Shown here piece by piece: positions 20,779-29,677 of a stretch of DNA of 64,000 bases. Source of the stretch: Histomonas meleagridis (taxonomy: Eukaryota > Parabasalia > Tritrichomonadida > Dientamoebidae); assembly GCA_020186115.1 (NCBI GenBank), contig WSYJ01000129.1, positions 35,499 through 99,498 on the forward strand, written 5' to 3'. The number at the start of each line of letters is the position of its first letter. Positions within the stretch are counted from its first letter, which is position 1. Position numbers and translations under genes: made by a program. Below the pieces are notes generated by a model. It made no database searches. It worked only from the letters and a program-made list of their open reading frames with translations, and was not told the DNA's origin.

Positions 20779-21252
20779 ATGTTAGGGGTTATTTTCCTTG
20801 GCGTAATCATCCTCACATATGCTCTTCCTTGGGTTCAGGTTGGAGAAGAGCAATATGCACCCGGACAATTGGTTATTCCATACTTGAAATATGCTTTAAA
20901 GAAAATCGGAATTATGAAAACAGATTTCAACACCCCGGATTCAATTGATAACATATTCATATTCGAAAAGAATCTTAGGTATCTTGCTACACCACCATCA
21001 GAAGGAGGACCTAGAAACCAAATCACATTCGAACTTATTTTCTATGCAATGGTAATTACAATTATATTATTAATTGTTCCTTTGAGGATTACAAGGATTC
21101 TTGGATACCTTGTCTCTCTTGCAAGTACTTCTGCTTTCTTATTAGCAATGTTCTTCCTCGAAAATAAGACGATTGAATCAATCAACATCGGAATTTGGGC
21201 AAACTTGATATGCTCATTGGTATTTATGGTCATTACATTCTTCGTCAAATAA
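20779..21252 (+). CDS. Small four-span membrane protein, unknown
   Basis: 157 residues. Predicted membrane segments are at about 1-18 (no cleavage site that I trust), 84-104, 107-126 and 135-156. The long loop between the first two segments (about 65 residues) contains a basic-Gly segment and PPSEGG. This is tetraspan topology similar to claudin/PMP22-like or reticulon-like proteins, but no signature such as GLW-C-C is present. Stop in TAAA. I do not recognise the family. Confidence 0.75.
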   Translation: MLGVIFLGVIILTYALPWVQVGEEQYAPGQLVIPYLKYALKKIGIMKTDFNTPDSIDNIFIFEKNLRYLATPPSEGGPRNQITFELIFYAMVITIILLIVPLRITRILGYLVSLASTSAFLLAMFFLENKTIESINIGIWANLICSLVFMVITFFVK

Positions 21253-21290
21253 ACATTATGATCATAAATTTTTTTTTTGCTTTCATAAAA

Positions 21291-21330
21291 TTGGGGTGCT
21301 CCAAAGGCCGTTTATAAAACATGACCGTTA
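21291..21330 (+). promoter_or_regulatory. Composite promoter: GGGGTGCTCC block plus two CCGTTTA-type elements
   Basis: TTGGGGTGCTCCAAAG is followed at once by GCCGTTTA (21307-21314) and then ACCGTTA (21324-21330), 31 bases before ATG 21361. The dynein promoter has the same order: GGAGCTCC then TCCGTTA. Confidence 0.5.
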
Positions 21331-21360
21331 AATTGATTTGTTGATTCACGTTTCATAACC

Positions 21361-22800
21361 ATGAAACTTAGGTACTCAGCTGCAAAAGAAGCATTTCAGT
21401 ATGGGCAGTACCAAAAATCCATGGAAGAAATTAATATTATTTTGGAAAATAAATCAATTTCATATGATTCTTCAATAATTTTAAAGGCAAATTGCTTTAT
21501 TGCAAATGCCATACGGAATTCAACTTTCAATTTCGCTGAGTGTGAATCTATCAATTCCATGATTTATGGAATTGGAAATGAAGAACTTAGAAATTCCACA
21601 ATTTGTCAGTTTAATCAAAATATTTCTCTTTTTCTCGCTTCTAAAGGTGATTACAAATCAGCTATTCGACAACTTGAATTATCTTGTTCACATGATAATA
21701 CAAACAAATCTTATGAAATGCTTTGTTCATTAATATTACTAGAAAGAGGCAAACTCCCTAAACAAGTATCACCGTTTATTCACCTTTGGTCTTCTTATCT
21801 TCGAAGGAAACATGATACAGTTCTTCAAATTTCTGGTGAATTTGAACAAACCAAATATATTCATTACCTCAAGGGCTTTTCATATTTACTTCAACGTAAT
21901 TATCAACATGCCATTCCATTTTTTTTCACATCGATATCAAATCATTATCGAATAACCGATAGTTACAATTGTATTGGTATATGTTATTTTTATCTTCATC
22001 AAGTACAAAATTCCCTTATTAATTTTGAGAAAGGAATTCGATCAAGTCTCGCAAATGTTAATTCCATTGTTTTTAATATGGCCGAAGTTGTTGGTTCCAT
22101 TGGAAATTTTAATGAGCAAACAATACTATTACAATTTTATTGTCGTTTAGAACATAGCCAACACGATGGCTCTTTGTTAACGTTATATAAACTTGCAAAA
22201 ATATCATTACTTAATAAAGAGTATCATAACGCTGTTGATCAATATCAATATATTTATGATGAATCACTTTCGAATGGAATTGATTTGCCTTCGTCAACAT
22301 TTTTATGTGAATTTGCTTATTCTTTAAATATGATTGGCGATAGTAAAACGGCACAAAAAATATTTAAGTTGCCAAAAGATTCAACAGATTTCGAAAAATG
22401 TGTTTCTGCTCATTCGCATTGGTTAAACTATGAGTATAATCAATGCTTCGAATTAATAAAAAATATTAATACACCTGAAGCTTTCATAAATAAGGCTTCG
22501 TTACATTATATTAACGGGAATTTTAAGGACGCGTTTACATTGGGTAATAGAGCAAGACAAGAAGCGCCGAATGATTTGGAGATCGTGCGAAACGCAGTGC
22601 TAATTCATCTGTCGAGAGAACAAAACTTAAGAAGTGGATGCTCGATTTGGCTGACAGCTAAACATTATACGTTGGATAGAAACGAACAATATTATGGTGA
22701 CTTGTTGGAGGTTTTATCAAATGCTGGAGCGGACCAATTAACGTTGTGTGTGTTAAAAAATTGGAAAGAAATTATACATCAAAGAGCTGTTAAAAAATAA
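21361..22800 (+). CDS. Tetratricopeptide-repeat protein
   Basis: 479 residues, almost entirely helical hairpins. TPR-like units are visible at about 5-35 (AFQYGQYQKSMEEINIILE), 100-125, 168-195 (GFSYLLQRNYQHAIPFFFTSI), 199-225 (NCIGICYFYLHQVQNSLINFEKG), 265-300 and 373-405 (KASLHYINGNFKDAFTLGNRA). The C-terminus contains LTLCVLKNWKEI. TPR arrays are scaffolds in many complexes. I cannot assign an orthologue; intraflagellar transport, anaphase-promoting and repair complexes all contain proteins of this kind. The ATG has a strong CCGTTTA/CCGTTA promoter. Stop in TAAA. Confidence 0.8.
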   Translation: MKLRYSAAKEAFQYGQYQKSMEEINIILENKSISYDSSIILKANCFIANAIRNSTFNFAECESINSMIYGIGNEELRNSTICQFNQNISLFLASKGDYKSAIRQLELSCSHDNTNKSYEMLCSLILLERGKLPKQVSPFIHLWSSYLRRKHDTVLQISGEFEQTKYIHYLKGFSYLLQRNYQHAIPFFFTSISNHYRITDSYNCIGICYFYLHQVQNSLINFEKGIRSSLANVNSIVFNMAEVVGSIGNFNEQTILLQFYCRLEHSQHDGSLLTLYKLAKISLLNKEYHNAVDQYQYIYDESLSNGIDLPSSTFLCEFAYSLNMIGDSKTAQKIFKLPKDSTDFEKCVSAHSHWLNYEYNQCFELIKNINTPEAFINKASLHYINGNFKDAFTLGNRARQEAPNDLEIVRNAVLIHLSREQNLRSGCSIWLTAKHYTLDRNEQYYGDLLEVLSNAGADQLTLCVLKNWKEIIHQRAVKK

Positions 22801-23509
22801 AATTGTTACGTTTAATTTAAAAATATTTTAATATAATTAAATTTCATATAATGAGAATAAGTAATCGAATGTTTTCTAGGAATTAACTAATTCCAAAAGA
22901 TGGAAAACACGTTAGAAGAAATCCAATTCTTCGATCGGGCAAAGCTAACAACTTAAACTCTAGCTTTGAAAAGCAGACACTTTCTCAGGATAGGCTAATG
23001 ATGTTCACATATTCCTCATTGCAAAATGATGCACAAATTAATTATTGAAATTGGTTGGTATCAATAAAAATAAAACAAAAAACCCAAACAATCAATCCAC
23101 ACAGATAGTTTTAACTCATTTTATTTGGTGATCCGATTTATTTTGCTACGAATGAAGACGTTTAATCCCCCATTTTTAATAAACCGATAAAACCGAATTT
23201 CTCTAAAAAAAGGAAGCGAATGAATAGTTTACGGAGAAAAAAATTGTGAAGTACGATTATACTCGACTGTAAAAGTAAATAATTGAATTGTATCGTGCTT
23301 TCCATTTTTTTTGGAAAATGAAAAACATGGAGAAAAAAACTGACTATCGTTCCAACTTTTCATGAAAACCGACTTTTTGAATAGAATAAAAGAAACCGTT
23401 AATTAAACCAAAAGATTGATCATTGAACTTTTTAAACGATTTGTAGTTTTTGTATATTATTCAAAATTGAGTTAAACTACAGCATTTTGGCAAGAAGTTT
23501 TGAAACAAA
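22801..23509. other. Intergenic region
   Basis: No gene recognised. ATCGGGCAAA occurs at 22934-22943, inside a segment with a short hairpin (AAAGCTA...TAGCTTT). A structured RNA is possible but not supported by any known motif. Several ACCG-AATTT and AACCGAC/AACCGTT blocks occur between 23185 and 23520. Confidence 0.4.
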
Positions 23510-23547
23510 CCGTTGAAGTTTTGTGAGTAAAACAGTTTATTCACAGA

Positions 23548-25206
23548 ATGGAAACTAACGAAGAAATTGAAGAAGAACTCAATTCTGAAGATGAAGACAT
23601 TCCAGAAAAAAATGAACCACCTCCTATGTCAAAGGAAGAAAAGAGACTTGGTGGTCACAAGCCTTTAAGAACACAATTTTCATTATCTGCAGGTCCACTT
23701 ATGTCTCAAATCACTGGTGCCTTATATGGTATTGTTACAACCATATGGGTTTCTAAAGCTGTTCCAAATGGAATGCCAGCTATCTCAACATTTAATTGTT
23801 TTGATGGAATTGGTCGTGCTTTTGGTTTTTTCATTGGTACTGCAGGATCTTCTAAAATCTCTTCTTTAATTGGACTTCATAAGATCGAAGAAACTGGACA
23901 AATTATTGCAGATTTAATTCGTGTTTGTATTATATGTGGCATTATAGTTCCATGTATTCTCCTTCCTTGTCTCAAGCCAGCAGGCCGCTGGTTTGGTGCC
24001 TCTGAAACAGTTATTGAATTGGGTTTTGAATATATGCTTCCTCTTTGTGTTTGTACTTTTTCCACGTGTTTCTTCCTTGGTGTTGGTGGGTGTCTTCAAG
24101 GTGAAGGTCGCTCATTATTTTTTGGGATAATTAATGTAGTTGCAGTTGTTTGTAATATGTTAGTTCTTAATCCACTTTTCCTCTTTGGCTTTAAAACTGG
24201 TATAGTAGGCGCAGGTTTAGCAACAATTATGGCGGAGATGATCCCAGGAGTGACTTTGATATTTATGTACTTCAGCGGTTATTTCAATGTAAAACCGCAA
24301 TGGCGGATGCTACTTCGGAAGTTTAGCCCTCACACACTACCTGCTTTACGAGTTGGGATATCACAACTCGTTGCCAACCTTTCTGTGTTGCTTCCTTCTA
24401 TTCTGGTGCGTAAATTTTTAGGTGATCGAACTAAAAATGATTTTGATGACGTCATGTCAGCATTTAATGCAGGAATGCGTATCTCAGCCTTGTCTAACGC
24501 AATCATGGTAGGGTTTACGATGGGTTATCTTCCGGGTGCATCTTATGCATATAGTGCTCAATTATATAAGCGATTTATGAGACTCACATATCACGTTTTA
24601 TGGCTTAACTTATCATGGGCAAGCTTGTTATCCATATTTTCTTGGTCAATTCCACGATATCTTGCCATGATATTTTCATCTGATGAAAGTTATTTACAAT
24701 ATAATCATGTAATAACAATATTTAATGGCTTTTCGATCTTTCAAAGTTTTCGTTACACTGCGCAAACCTTTTTACAGGCGATGCAAAAAGGTGTTCAAGC
24801 AACTGTTTTAAGTTTGTTGAATAACTTTGTTGGAATAGTTCTTTTTGCTTTTATTTTTTATTATGTGCCAACCGATGACCAAACGCGAGTTCTGTGGAGT
24901 TATCCTGCGTCATATGTTTTGGCATTTGTGATTTCTATTATATGGATCGCAAGGCCTTTCTACCGATTGAGGAAAAAGGCGAAAGGAACATTGACTCTGC
25001 CAGAAGATGAGGAGGAAGAGGACAGGATGGAGAGCATAGACGAGTCGGGCGAACCAGAACAAGGCTTTGATAAGGATAAGGATCATCACGGAGAGGAAAG
25101 GAGGGAGAGCATAGACGAGTCGGGCGAGCCAGAGGAAGACCTTGAAAATGATAACGATAAGGAATGGTACAGAGAGCCTGAAACGGATAATATTCGGGAG
25201 TTTTAA
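23548..25206 (+). CDS. MATE-family multidrug/metabolite exporter
   Basis: 552 residues. Twelve membrane spans arranged as two halves (about 45-240 and 260-475), matching MATE antiporters that export organic cations or metabolites using a Na+ or H+ gradient. Family-like stretches are GGCLQGEGRSLFFGIINVVAVVCNMLVLNPLFLFGF and ALSNAIMVGFTMGYLPGASYAYSAQLYKRF. An acidic N-terminal tail of about 25 residues precedes span 1. The cytoplasmic C-terminal tail is acidic and contains a direct duplication of SIDESGEPE (25027-25062 and 25105-25137). CCGTTGA lies 32 bases before the ATG and GTTTATTCACAG abuts it. Confidence 0.9.
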   Translation: METNEEIEEELNSEDEDIPEKNEPPPMSKEEKRLGGHKPLRTQFSLSAGPLMSQITGALYGIVTTIWVSKAVPNGMPAISTFNCFDGIGRAFGFFIGTAGSSKISSLIGLHKIEETGQIIADLIRVCIICGIIVPCILLPCLKPAGRWFGASETVIELGFEYMLPLCVCTFSTCFFLGVGGCLQGEGRSLFFGIINVVAVVCNMLVLNPLFLFGFKTGIVGAGLATIMAEMIPGVTLIFMYFSGYFNVKPQWRMLLRKFSPHTLPALRVGISQLVANLSVLLPSILVRKFLGDRTKNDFDDVMSAFNAGMRISALSNAIMVGFTMGYLPGASYAYSAQLYKRFMRLTYHVLWLNLSWASLLSIFSWSIPRYLAMIFSSDESYLQYNHVITIFNGFSIFQSFRYTAQTFLQAMQKGVQATVLSLLNNFVGIVLFAFIFYYVPTDDQTRVLWSYPASYVLAFVISIIWIARPFYRLRKKAKGTLTLPEDEEEEDRMESIDESGEPEQGFDKDKDHHGEERRESIDESGEPEEDLENDNDKEWYREPETDNIREF

Positions 25207-25700
25207 TGAACTGTTTTACGGTTTTATTTAGTAAATTTATTTTATAGTGATTTTTGTTAATAAGTTCATTACATAATAAAATTTTTTTATATTTATATGT
25301 TCACATGAATGAAATTTATTTGGAAACTTTAATGATTTTTAGTAATATTTATTATGTAGCAATACAACAATAAGAAAAAAAGAGCGCAAGAAAATAGAGA
25401 CTGCATTCATGATTTTATCTTTGCCCGATTAGTATTATACAATGGATTTGTCGATATATGAATAAACCCCTATACACAACATACTTGAAAAGGAATGTGG
25501 ATAAATTATTTTCACGTTTTATATTTCTTAATTTTAGAAATTAAGCATGCTGAACAGGATTATAATAAATCATTAACATTGCGTTTTTTTGTAAAACAAA
25601 TCTGAGCATATATATTATTTATCATTTTTCTCTGCAAAACAAAATCAAAAATTAAAAAAGTGAGCGGGGATTTGAATAATTTACTTTTTACAATAAACAG
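25207..25700. other. Intergenic region
   Basis: No gene seen. TTTGCCCGAT at 25420-25429 is the reverse complement of the ATCGGGCAAA 10-mer found at 2741 and 22934. Confidence 0.45.
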
Positions 25701-25710
25701 AACCGTTTAT
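25701..25710 (+). promoter_or_regulatory. AACCGTTTAT element of the RPN12 gene
   Basis: Lies about 50 bases before ATG 25759. It supports ATG 25759 over the GTG at 25731, which would leave almost no leader. Confidence 0.45.
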
Positions 25711-25758
25711 TTTTATTAATCGGCCAACTAGTGGCCAAAAAAGTGACATACAACAATA

Positions 25759-26537
25759 TGTCTGATTTCCAGGCAAAATACTCAATACTCAAGGAAGTTG
25801 ATGCTAAATGTGATACAACAAAAGCCTTGGAGCTTATTCACGACTTAAAGTTAATGATGATTCAAATGCCATTCCTTACAAAAGATGAAGATAAAATGAC
25901 CCAAGAACAAATTATAATGTGTCGTGACATTCTCGAAATCGAAGCTATAAGCTCCCTTAAAGTCAAGAATCTAACACACTTTGAACAAGTCATCAAACAA
26001 TTAAAAACAACATATTTTAGGAAATCAACCATTCCTAAATCCGATCGTATGCCACTTTTACTTTCCTTGTATCTTGTTGACAAATTATCACTTGGCCAAT
26101 TCATAGAATTTAACATTGAATTACCAATTGTCTTAAATTTTGTTCCCGTTGAAAACGAATTTATCAAGTTCGCATTAGACCTCGAACGTGCAGTCCTTGA
26201 TAACTCATTTTTGAAACTTTTTGCCCTTGAAAGTAATGCTCCATCTCCATTATTCCAACAACTCACAGCTCGCTTACTTGAAGGAGCGCGTAATAACCAC
26301 GCAGACTCTATCGAACGCTCTTATAAGAGTGCAACTGTTGATGAGATTGCAAAAATTTTGCACTTTAAGAATACTGATGAAGCAAAAGAATTTATACAAA
26401 AGAGAAATTGGAACTTGTCAGCCGATGGATCAACAGTTAATTTCGCTTTAAGTGAAAGCGCATTAAAAGCAAAGCAGGCTGTAGATAATGCAGCTAGATA
26501 TGTGGATTTAGCAGTTTCAGTCTCAACAATTCAATAA
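25759..26537 (+). CDS. RPN12: 26S proteasome lid subunit Rpn12 (PSMD8)
   Basis: Lid subunit of the 19S regulatory particle, needed for lid-base assembly. From ATG 25759 (MSDFQAKYSIL) the protein has 259 residues, normal for Rpn12. The N-terminal two-thirds are TPR-like helices including RDILEIEAISSLKVKNLTHFEQVIKQL and LLSLYLVDKLSLGQFIEFNIELP. The C-terminal winged-helix (CSN8/PSMD8/eIF3k type) contains SATVDEIAKILHFKNTDEAKEFIQKRNWNL. The upstream GTG at 25731 is rejected as start because trichomonads use ATG and a CCGTTTA element precedes the ATG. Stop in TAAA. Confidence 0.93.
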
Positions 26538-26867
26538 AATTAATATTTAAAGGATTCTTATTATAACTATTATTCCGTCAACATGGGTTTAAAAAACTCG
26601 ATAACTTATGATCAAATTCATCTAAATCTAAGTGAGAGTAATTTGAGCAAGAACAACTTTTTGATACTCTTTGCTTTGGTAACATTTTTGCGCAGGGGTT
26701 TTAAGTCATAATTCCAAAGAAGTTGAAGCAATACAATTTTGAATTCGCCTTGTGAATTTTTTTTATCATTTATACAATACATGACAAAAATAAGTGTCTG
26801 AAAGATATGATAAATTCTATGATGTCTTTAGATCTGGTGTTTATCTTTGATTATGATTTTATTAGAA
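26538..26867. other. Intergenic region
   Basis: No gene seen; AT-rich. Confidence 0.5.
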
Positions 26868-26875
26868 GCCGTTTA
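26868..26875 (+). promoter_or_regulatory. GCCGTTTA element of the Nop4-like gene
   Basis: About 45 bases before ATG 26921; initiator-like TTTCAAAATATG at the start codon. Confidence 0.45.
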
Positions 26876-26920
26876 AATATTAAACGTACTCTAATGGAGT
26901 GACCATAGAAATTTCAAAAT

Positions 26921-27796
26921 ATGAAAAAACAACTTGGAAATGATCCAAGGCATCTATTTGTACAAAGGATCCCTCTCGATGCAACTATGTCTGATATGTT
27001 TAAAACGTTTGAACAATTTGGAGAAATTACTAGAATATGTTTTGTCGCAAAACAAAACAATCCTCATACCGGAAGTGCATTTGTTGACTATGCAACAGAA
27101 GAAAGCGGACAAGCTGTATTAGAAAAATCCAATTCAAAAATAGAATCAATTTTAGTAAAAGATCAGAATGTTCTCGTCATTATGGCTGCCTCACGAGATG
27201 AAATTCTAGAAAAAATGAAGCCAAAAGACAAGCGTAATATCCACCTAATGTATGAAGGTCATATTACCCCAGATATGGAAGCAGCAGAAGGTGTTCCTGA
27301 AGCAGAAATGGCCAAAAGGAAGAAGCTCTGGGAAAGGAAGCAAGCCAAACTTGCTGATGATAATAACAAAATATCTCCCACAAGACTTGCAATATTTAAT
27401 GCCCCACCAAGTGCAAGCACACTTCAGATCAGGAAAATATTTGCTGTAGCACCTAAAAAATATGCTCGAACACATAAAAATGAAGAACTTTCTAAGCTCA
27501 TTAAACAGAGTTCACCCAAAATCACAGATATAAGAAAAGTGGAAGGCCAAGAAGGCGTCTTCTTTTTGGAGTTTACAAAGCATGAACACGCTCTTGGAGC
27601 ACTTCGTATGGTTAATAACAATCCATCATATTTCCCTGGAAGGAGATTGATTGTCGAATTTGCAATTGTGAATAGTTTCAAAACAAAAGCGCGAAACGAA
27701 AAGCAAACACTAAAAAAGAAACTGAGGGAAGAGCGCTTCGAAAGAAATGAGCCACCATCAAAAATGATATTTGACTCTGATGACGATTTTGAATAA
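26921..27796 (+). CDS. RRM protein, Nop4/RBM28-like ribosome-biogenesis factor
   Basis: 291 residues with two RRM domains. The first (about 11-90) has RNP2 LFVQRI and RNP1-like TGSAFVDYA. A spacer with basic helix AKRKKLWERKQ follows. The second (about 150-250) starts SPTRLAIFNAPPSAST and ends GALRMVNNNPSYFPGRRLIVEFAI, which closely follows the last RRM of Nop4/RBM28 ('ALRLINNNP...RPIVEFS'). The C-terminus is basic then acidic. Nop4/RBM28 acts in the nucleolus in 60S subunit assembly. The protein is far shorter than animal RBM28 (two RRMs rather than three or four), so it is a minimal form. Stop in TAAA. Confidence 0.82.
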   Translation: MKKQLGNDPRHLFVQRIPLDATMSDMFKTFEQFGEITRICFVAKQNNPHTGSAFVDYATEESGQAVLEKSNSKIESILVKDQNVLVIMAASRDEILEKMKPKDKRNIHLMYEGHITPDMEAAEGVPEAEMAKRKKLWERKQAKLADDNNKISPTRLAIFNAPPSASTLQIRKIFAVAPKKYARTHKNEELSKLIKQSSPKITDIRKVEGQEGVFFLEFTKHEHALGALRMVNNNPSYFPGRRLIVEFAIVNSFKTKARNEKQTLKKKLREERFERNEPPSKMIFDSDDDFE

Positions 27797-27968
27797 ATTA
27801 ATATAAAAATTTTTACACTATTATTTCATTTGTGTCGATGTTATTCATATTTTCTTTGTTCATAGATATCTAAGACATAAATTGATCAATTAGCAGAAAT
27901 AGTGTTTTAAAAGAAAAAAGCGCTTTAGGAAAAATAAAAATGAGGAAACAAAAAGAAATTTATTCTAA

Positions 27969-28652
27969 TTATTTAGGATATGAAATGTTCATTTCTGCAA
28001 GGCGGAGTGTAACATAGTCGCGTAATGAATATAATGATTGAGTAGATAAATCATTAACATCAATTTCAACTTTACCCTTTTCTATATTCAAATCGGGTTG
28101 GTAGAATTTGATAATCTGAGCCATTTTCTTGGAGTCCTGCGGATTTTGAAGATATAATGACATACGTATAAATACATTTAATTCTTCTTCACTGAAGCCT
28201 TTTAAACTTTCTCCTGGAATCCCTGATTTCTGTGCAAAAGCTCCAATTACTGGAGGCGCTTTTTCAAATAAATTTTCTAATTTTGCTTTATAGCTGAAAA
28301 CTGCTCTTGACCATTTTGCAATCTGAGGGGCTTTAATTTTTTTGTATTCTTTGTCATAGTGAATATGTAATTGATTTGCAAGGATTCCAATGTAAGAATT
28401 TTTTGTGTAGTATTTTTCTGCATTATTCCATATAAGATTCATATCTTTATCCCATTGTGAAATACTTGTATATTCATTGTTTTGCATTCTTTTCGCAATT
28501 GTACGAAGATCAATTGGATGTTTTATGATATTGTGATAATTTGGAACTTTATCATCAGTAGGCTCCAAAAATGCCTGTCCACACGGAAGGCTCATAAGCT
28601 TTTCCATTATTTCGATACAAGAATTACGAACTTTGGGAAACAATCTCGACAT
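27969..28652 (-). CDS. Bromodomain plus ET-domain protein (minimal BET-like)
   Basis: From ATG 28652 (MSRLFPKVRN) there are 227 residues. A single bromodomain (about 5-105) binds acetyl-lysine; the YHNIIKHPIDLRTIAKRM and WNNAEKYY segments are present, and the Asn in NNAEKYY matches the acetyl-lysine-contacting Asn. After a helical linker an ET/NET-like domain (about 155-222) reads EEELNVFIRMSLYLQNP...LRDYVTLRL. BET proteins usually have two bromodomains and long tails; this is a minimal reader. The 13-residue extension upstream starts at TTG and is rejected; a CCGTTTT element lies 40 bases before ATG 28652. Confidence 0.88.
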   Translation of the reverse strand: MSRLFPKVRNSCIEIMEKLMSLPCGQAFLEPTDDKVPNYHNIIKHPIDLRTIAKRMQNNEYTSISQWDKDMNLIWNNAEKYYTKNSYIGILANQLHIHYDKEYKKIKAPQIAKWSRAVFSYKAKLENLFEKAPPVIGAFAQKSGIPGESLKGFSEEELNVFIRMSLYLQNPQDSKKMAQIIKFYQPDLNIEKGKVEIDVNDLSTQSLYSLRDYVTLRLAEMNISYPK

Positions 28653-28687
28653 CGATTTTGGCAAATTTATTTCCTCAGAATTTTTTG

Positions 28688-28699
28688 GCAAAAACGGTT
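28688..28699 (-). promoter_or_regulatory. AACCGTTTTTG element of the bromodomain gene
   Basis: Reads AAACCGTTTTTGCC on the gene strand, about 40 bases before ATG 28652; it supports that start. Confidence 0.4.
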
Positions 28700-28760
28700 T
28701 TTACAAAGAAAAAGTTTCTAAACTCATTTTATTTCACAATTTGTTTTTTTCTGATTTTAG

Positions 28761-29483
28761 CTATGTGGCACGATACCTGTACAAACCAACAGCTCCTCCA
28801 AGTCCCGTGAGCTCACCCCAAAATTTATCTCCTTTATTGTAGACAACAATATTAGCACCTCTGTATTTTCCATTCAAATTCTTCTTTTTGTCTGAACTTT
28901 GCTTCATAAGTGTTTCTTCTGTGATGAGCAACTTAGAAAGTGTTCCCATGTCAACTGCATCCAAAGCATTAATGAGTCCGAAGCATATCATTTCAACGTC
29001 TTTATTCATGATCTTATGATATTCCACTTCTGCGTTTTCTTTTTGCTGTGTATCTGTGTTAATGATTTGTTTTTCGGGAAGTTCTCTTTTGATTGCATTT
29101 TCAAGATTTTGAATTTGATCTTTTGTCCATTTGTCTTTCTGCAAATCGAAACAAACTCCGTCAGTGATATAAATTGTTTGTTTGCTTCCAATTTTTACCT
29201 GATTTGGAAATTCTGATGTTTTAACTTTTCCTTCGATTGATATTGATTTCATTCCTGGATCAGAATTATATGATATTTTTGTAATCTCCAAAGTAACTTG
29301 AACAAAAGTAAATTTTTTGAGCTTTGGTTTCTTTGGATCAAAGAGTTTCCATCTGATTCTACTTGTAATATGATCACCTTCTTTTAATAATGGTAATAAA
29401 TATTCATAATCATCTTCTTTAGTAACTGAAACATAAATTTCACCTGTTTTATCAAGAGCAATGTTTTGATATCCTTCTATCAT
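28761..29483 (-). CDS. PELO: Pelota/Dom34-like protein lacking the middle domain
   Basis: Pelota with Hbs1 or Ski7-like GTPase rescues stalled ribosomes. Here 240 residues from ATG 29483 (MIEGYQNIALDKTGEIYVSV). The N-terminal Sm-like domain shows the family elements GDHITSRIRWKL, FTFVQVTLEITKISY and the TIYITD strand. It continues directly into a domain-3-like part: LINALDAVDMGTLSKLLITEE (compare 'A...AIDTLLISDE') and GELTGLGGAVGLYRYRAT at the end. The central eRF1_2 domain (about 130 residues in other Pelota proteins) is missing. TTG at 29516 is rejected as a start; an initiator-like GGTTCATTTTAATCC abuts ATG 29483. Confidence 0.75.
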   Translation of the reverse strand: MIEGYQNIALDKTGEIYVSVTKEDDYEYLLPLLKEGDHITSRIRWKLFDPKKPKLKKFTFVQVTLEITKISYNSDPGMKSISIEGKVKTSEFPNQVKIGSKQTIYITDGVCFDLQKDKWTKDQIQNLENAIKRELPEKQIINTDTQQKENAEVEYHKIMNKDVEMICFGLINALDAVDMGTLSKLLITEETLMKQSSDKKKNLNGKYRGANIVVYNKGDKFWGELTGLGGAVGLYRYRAT

Positions 29484-29677
29484 TGGATTAAAATGAACCA
29501 AAAATTTTTCAACCAAAATTCAATGCAATGGTACTTCCAAATTGAATTTAAAATTTTATGAAATTCAATGATTAATTTCAGTTTATTGTGCGTTCGTTCT
29601 TTTTTGTCAAAATCTTTGCCCACATTGGCAAAATCTGGATAACGTATGCCTTAACGTCTTCCAGATTTTTCTGACCA

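Noticed and set aside
22934-22980. Possible structured RNA with AAAGCTA/TAGCTTT stem
   Set aside because: The stem is only seven pairs and no known RNA motif is present.
25731-25758. GTG start for Rpn12, and other GTG/TTG starts (2294, 18406, 28691, 29516, 32320, 46281, 61959)
   Set aside because: Nuclear genes of this lineage start with ATG; the first in-frame ATGs give normal protein lengths.
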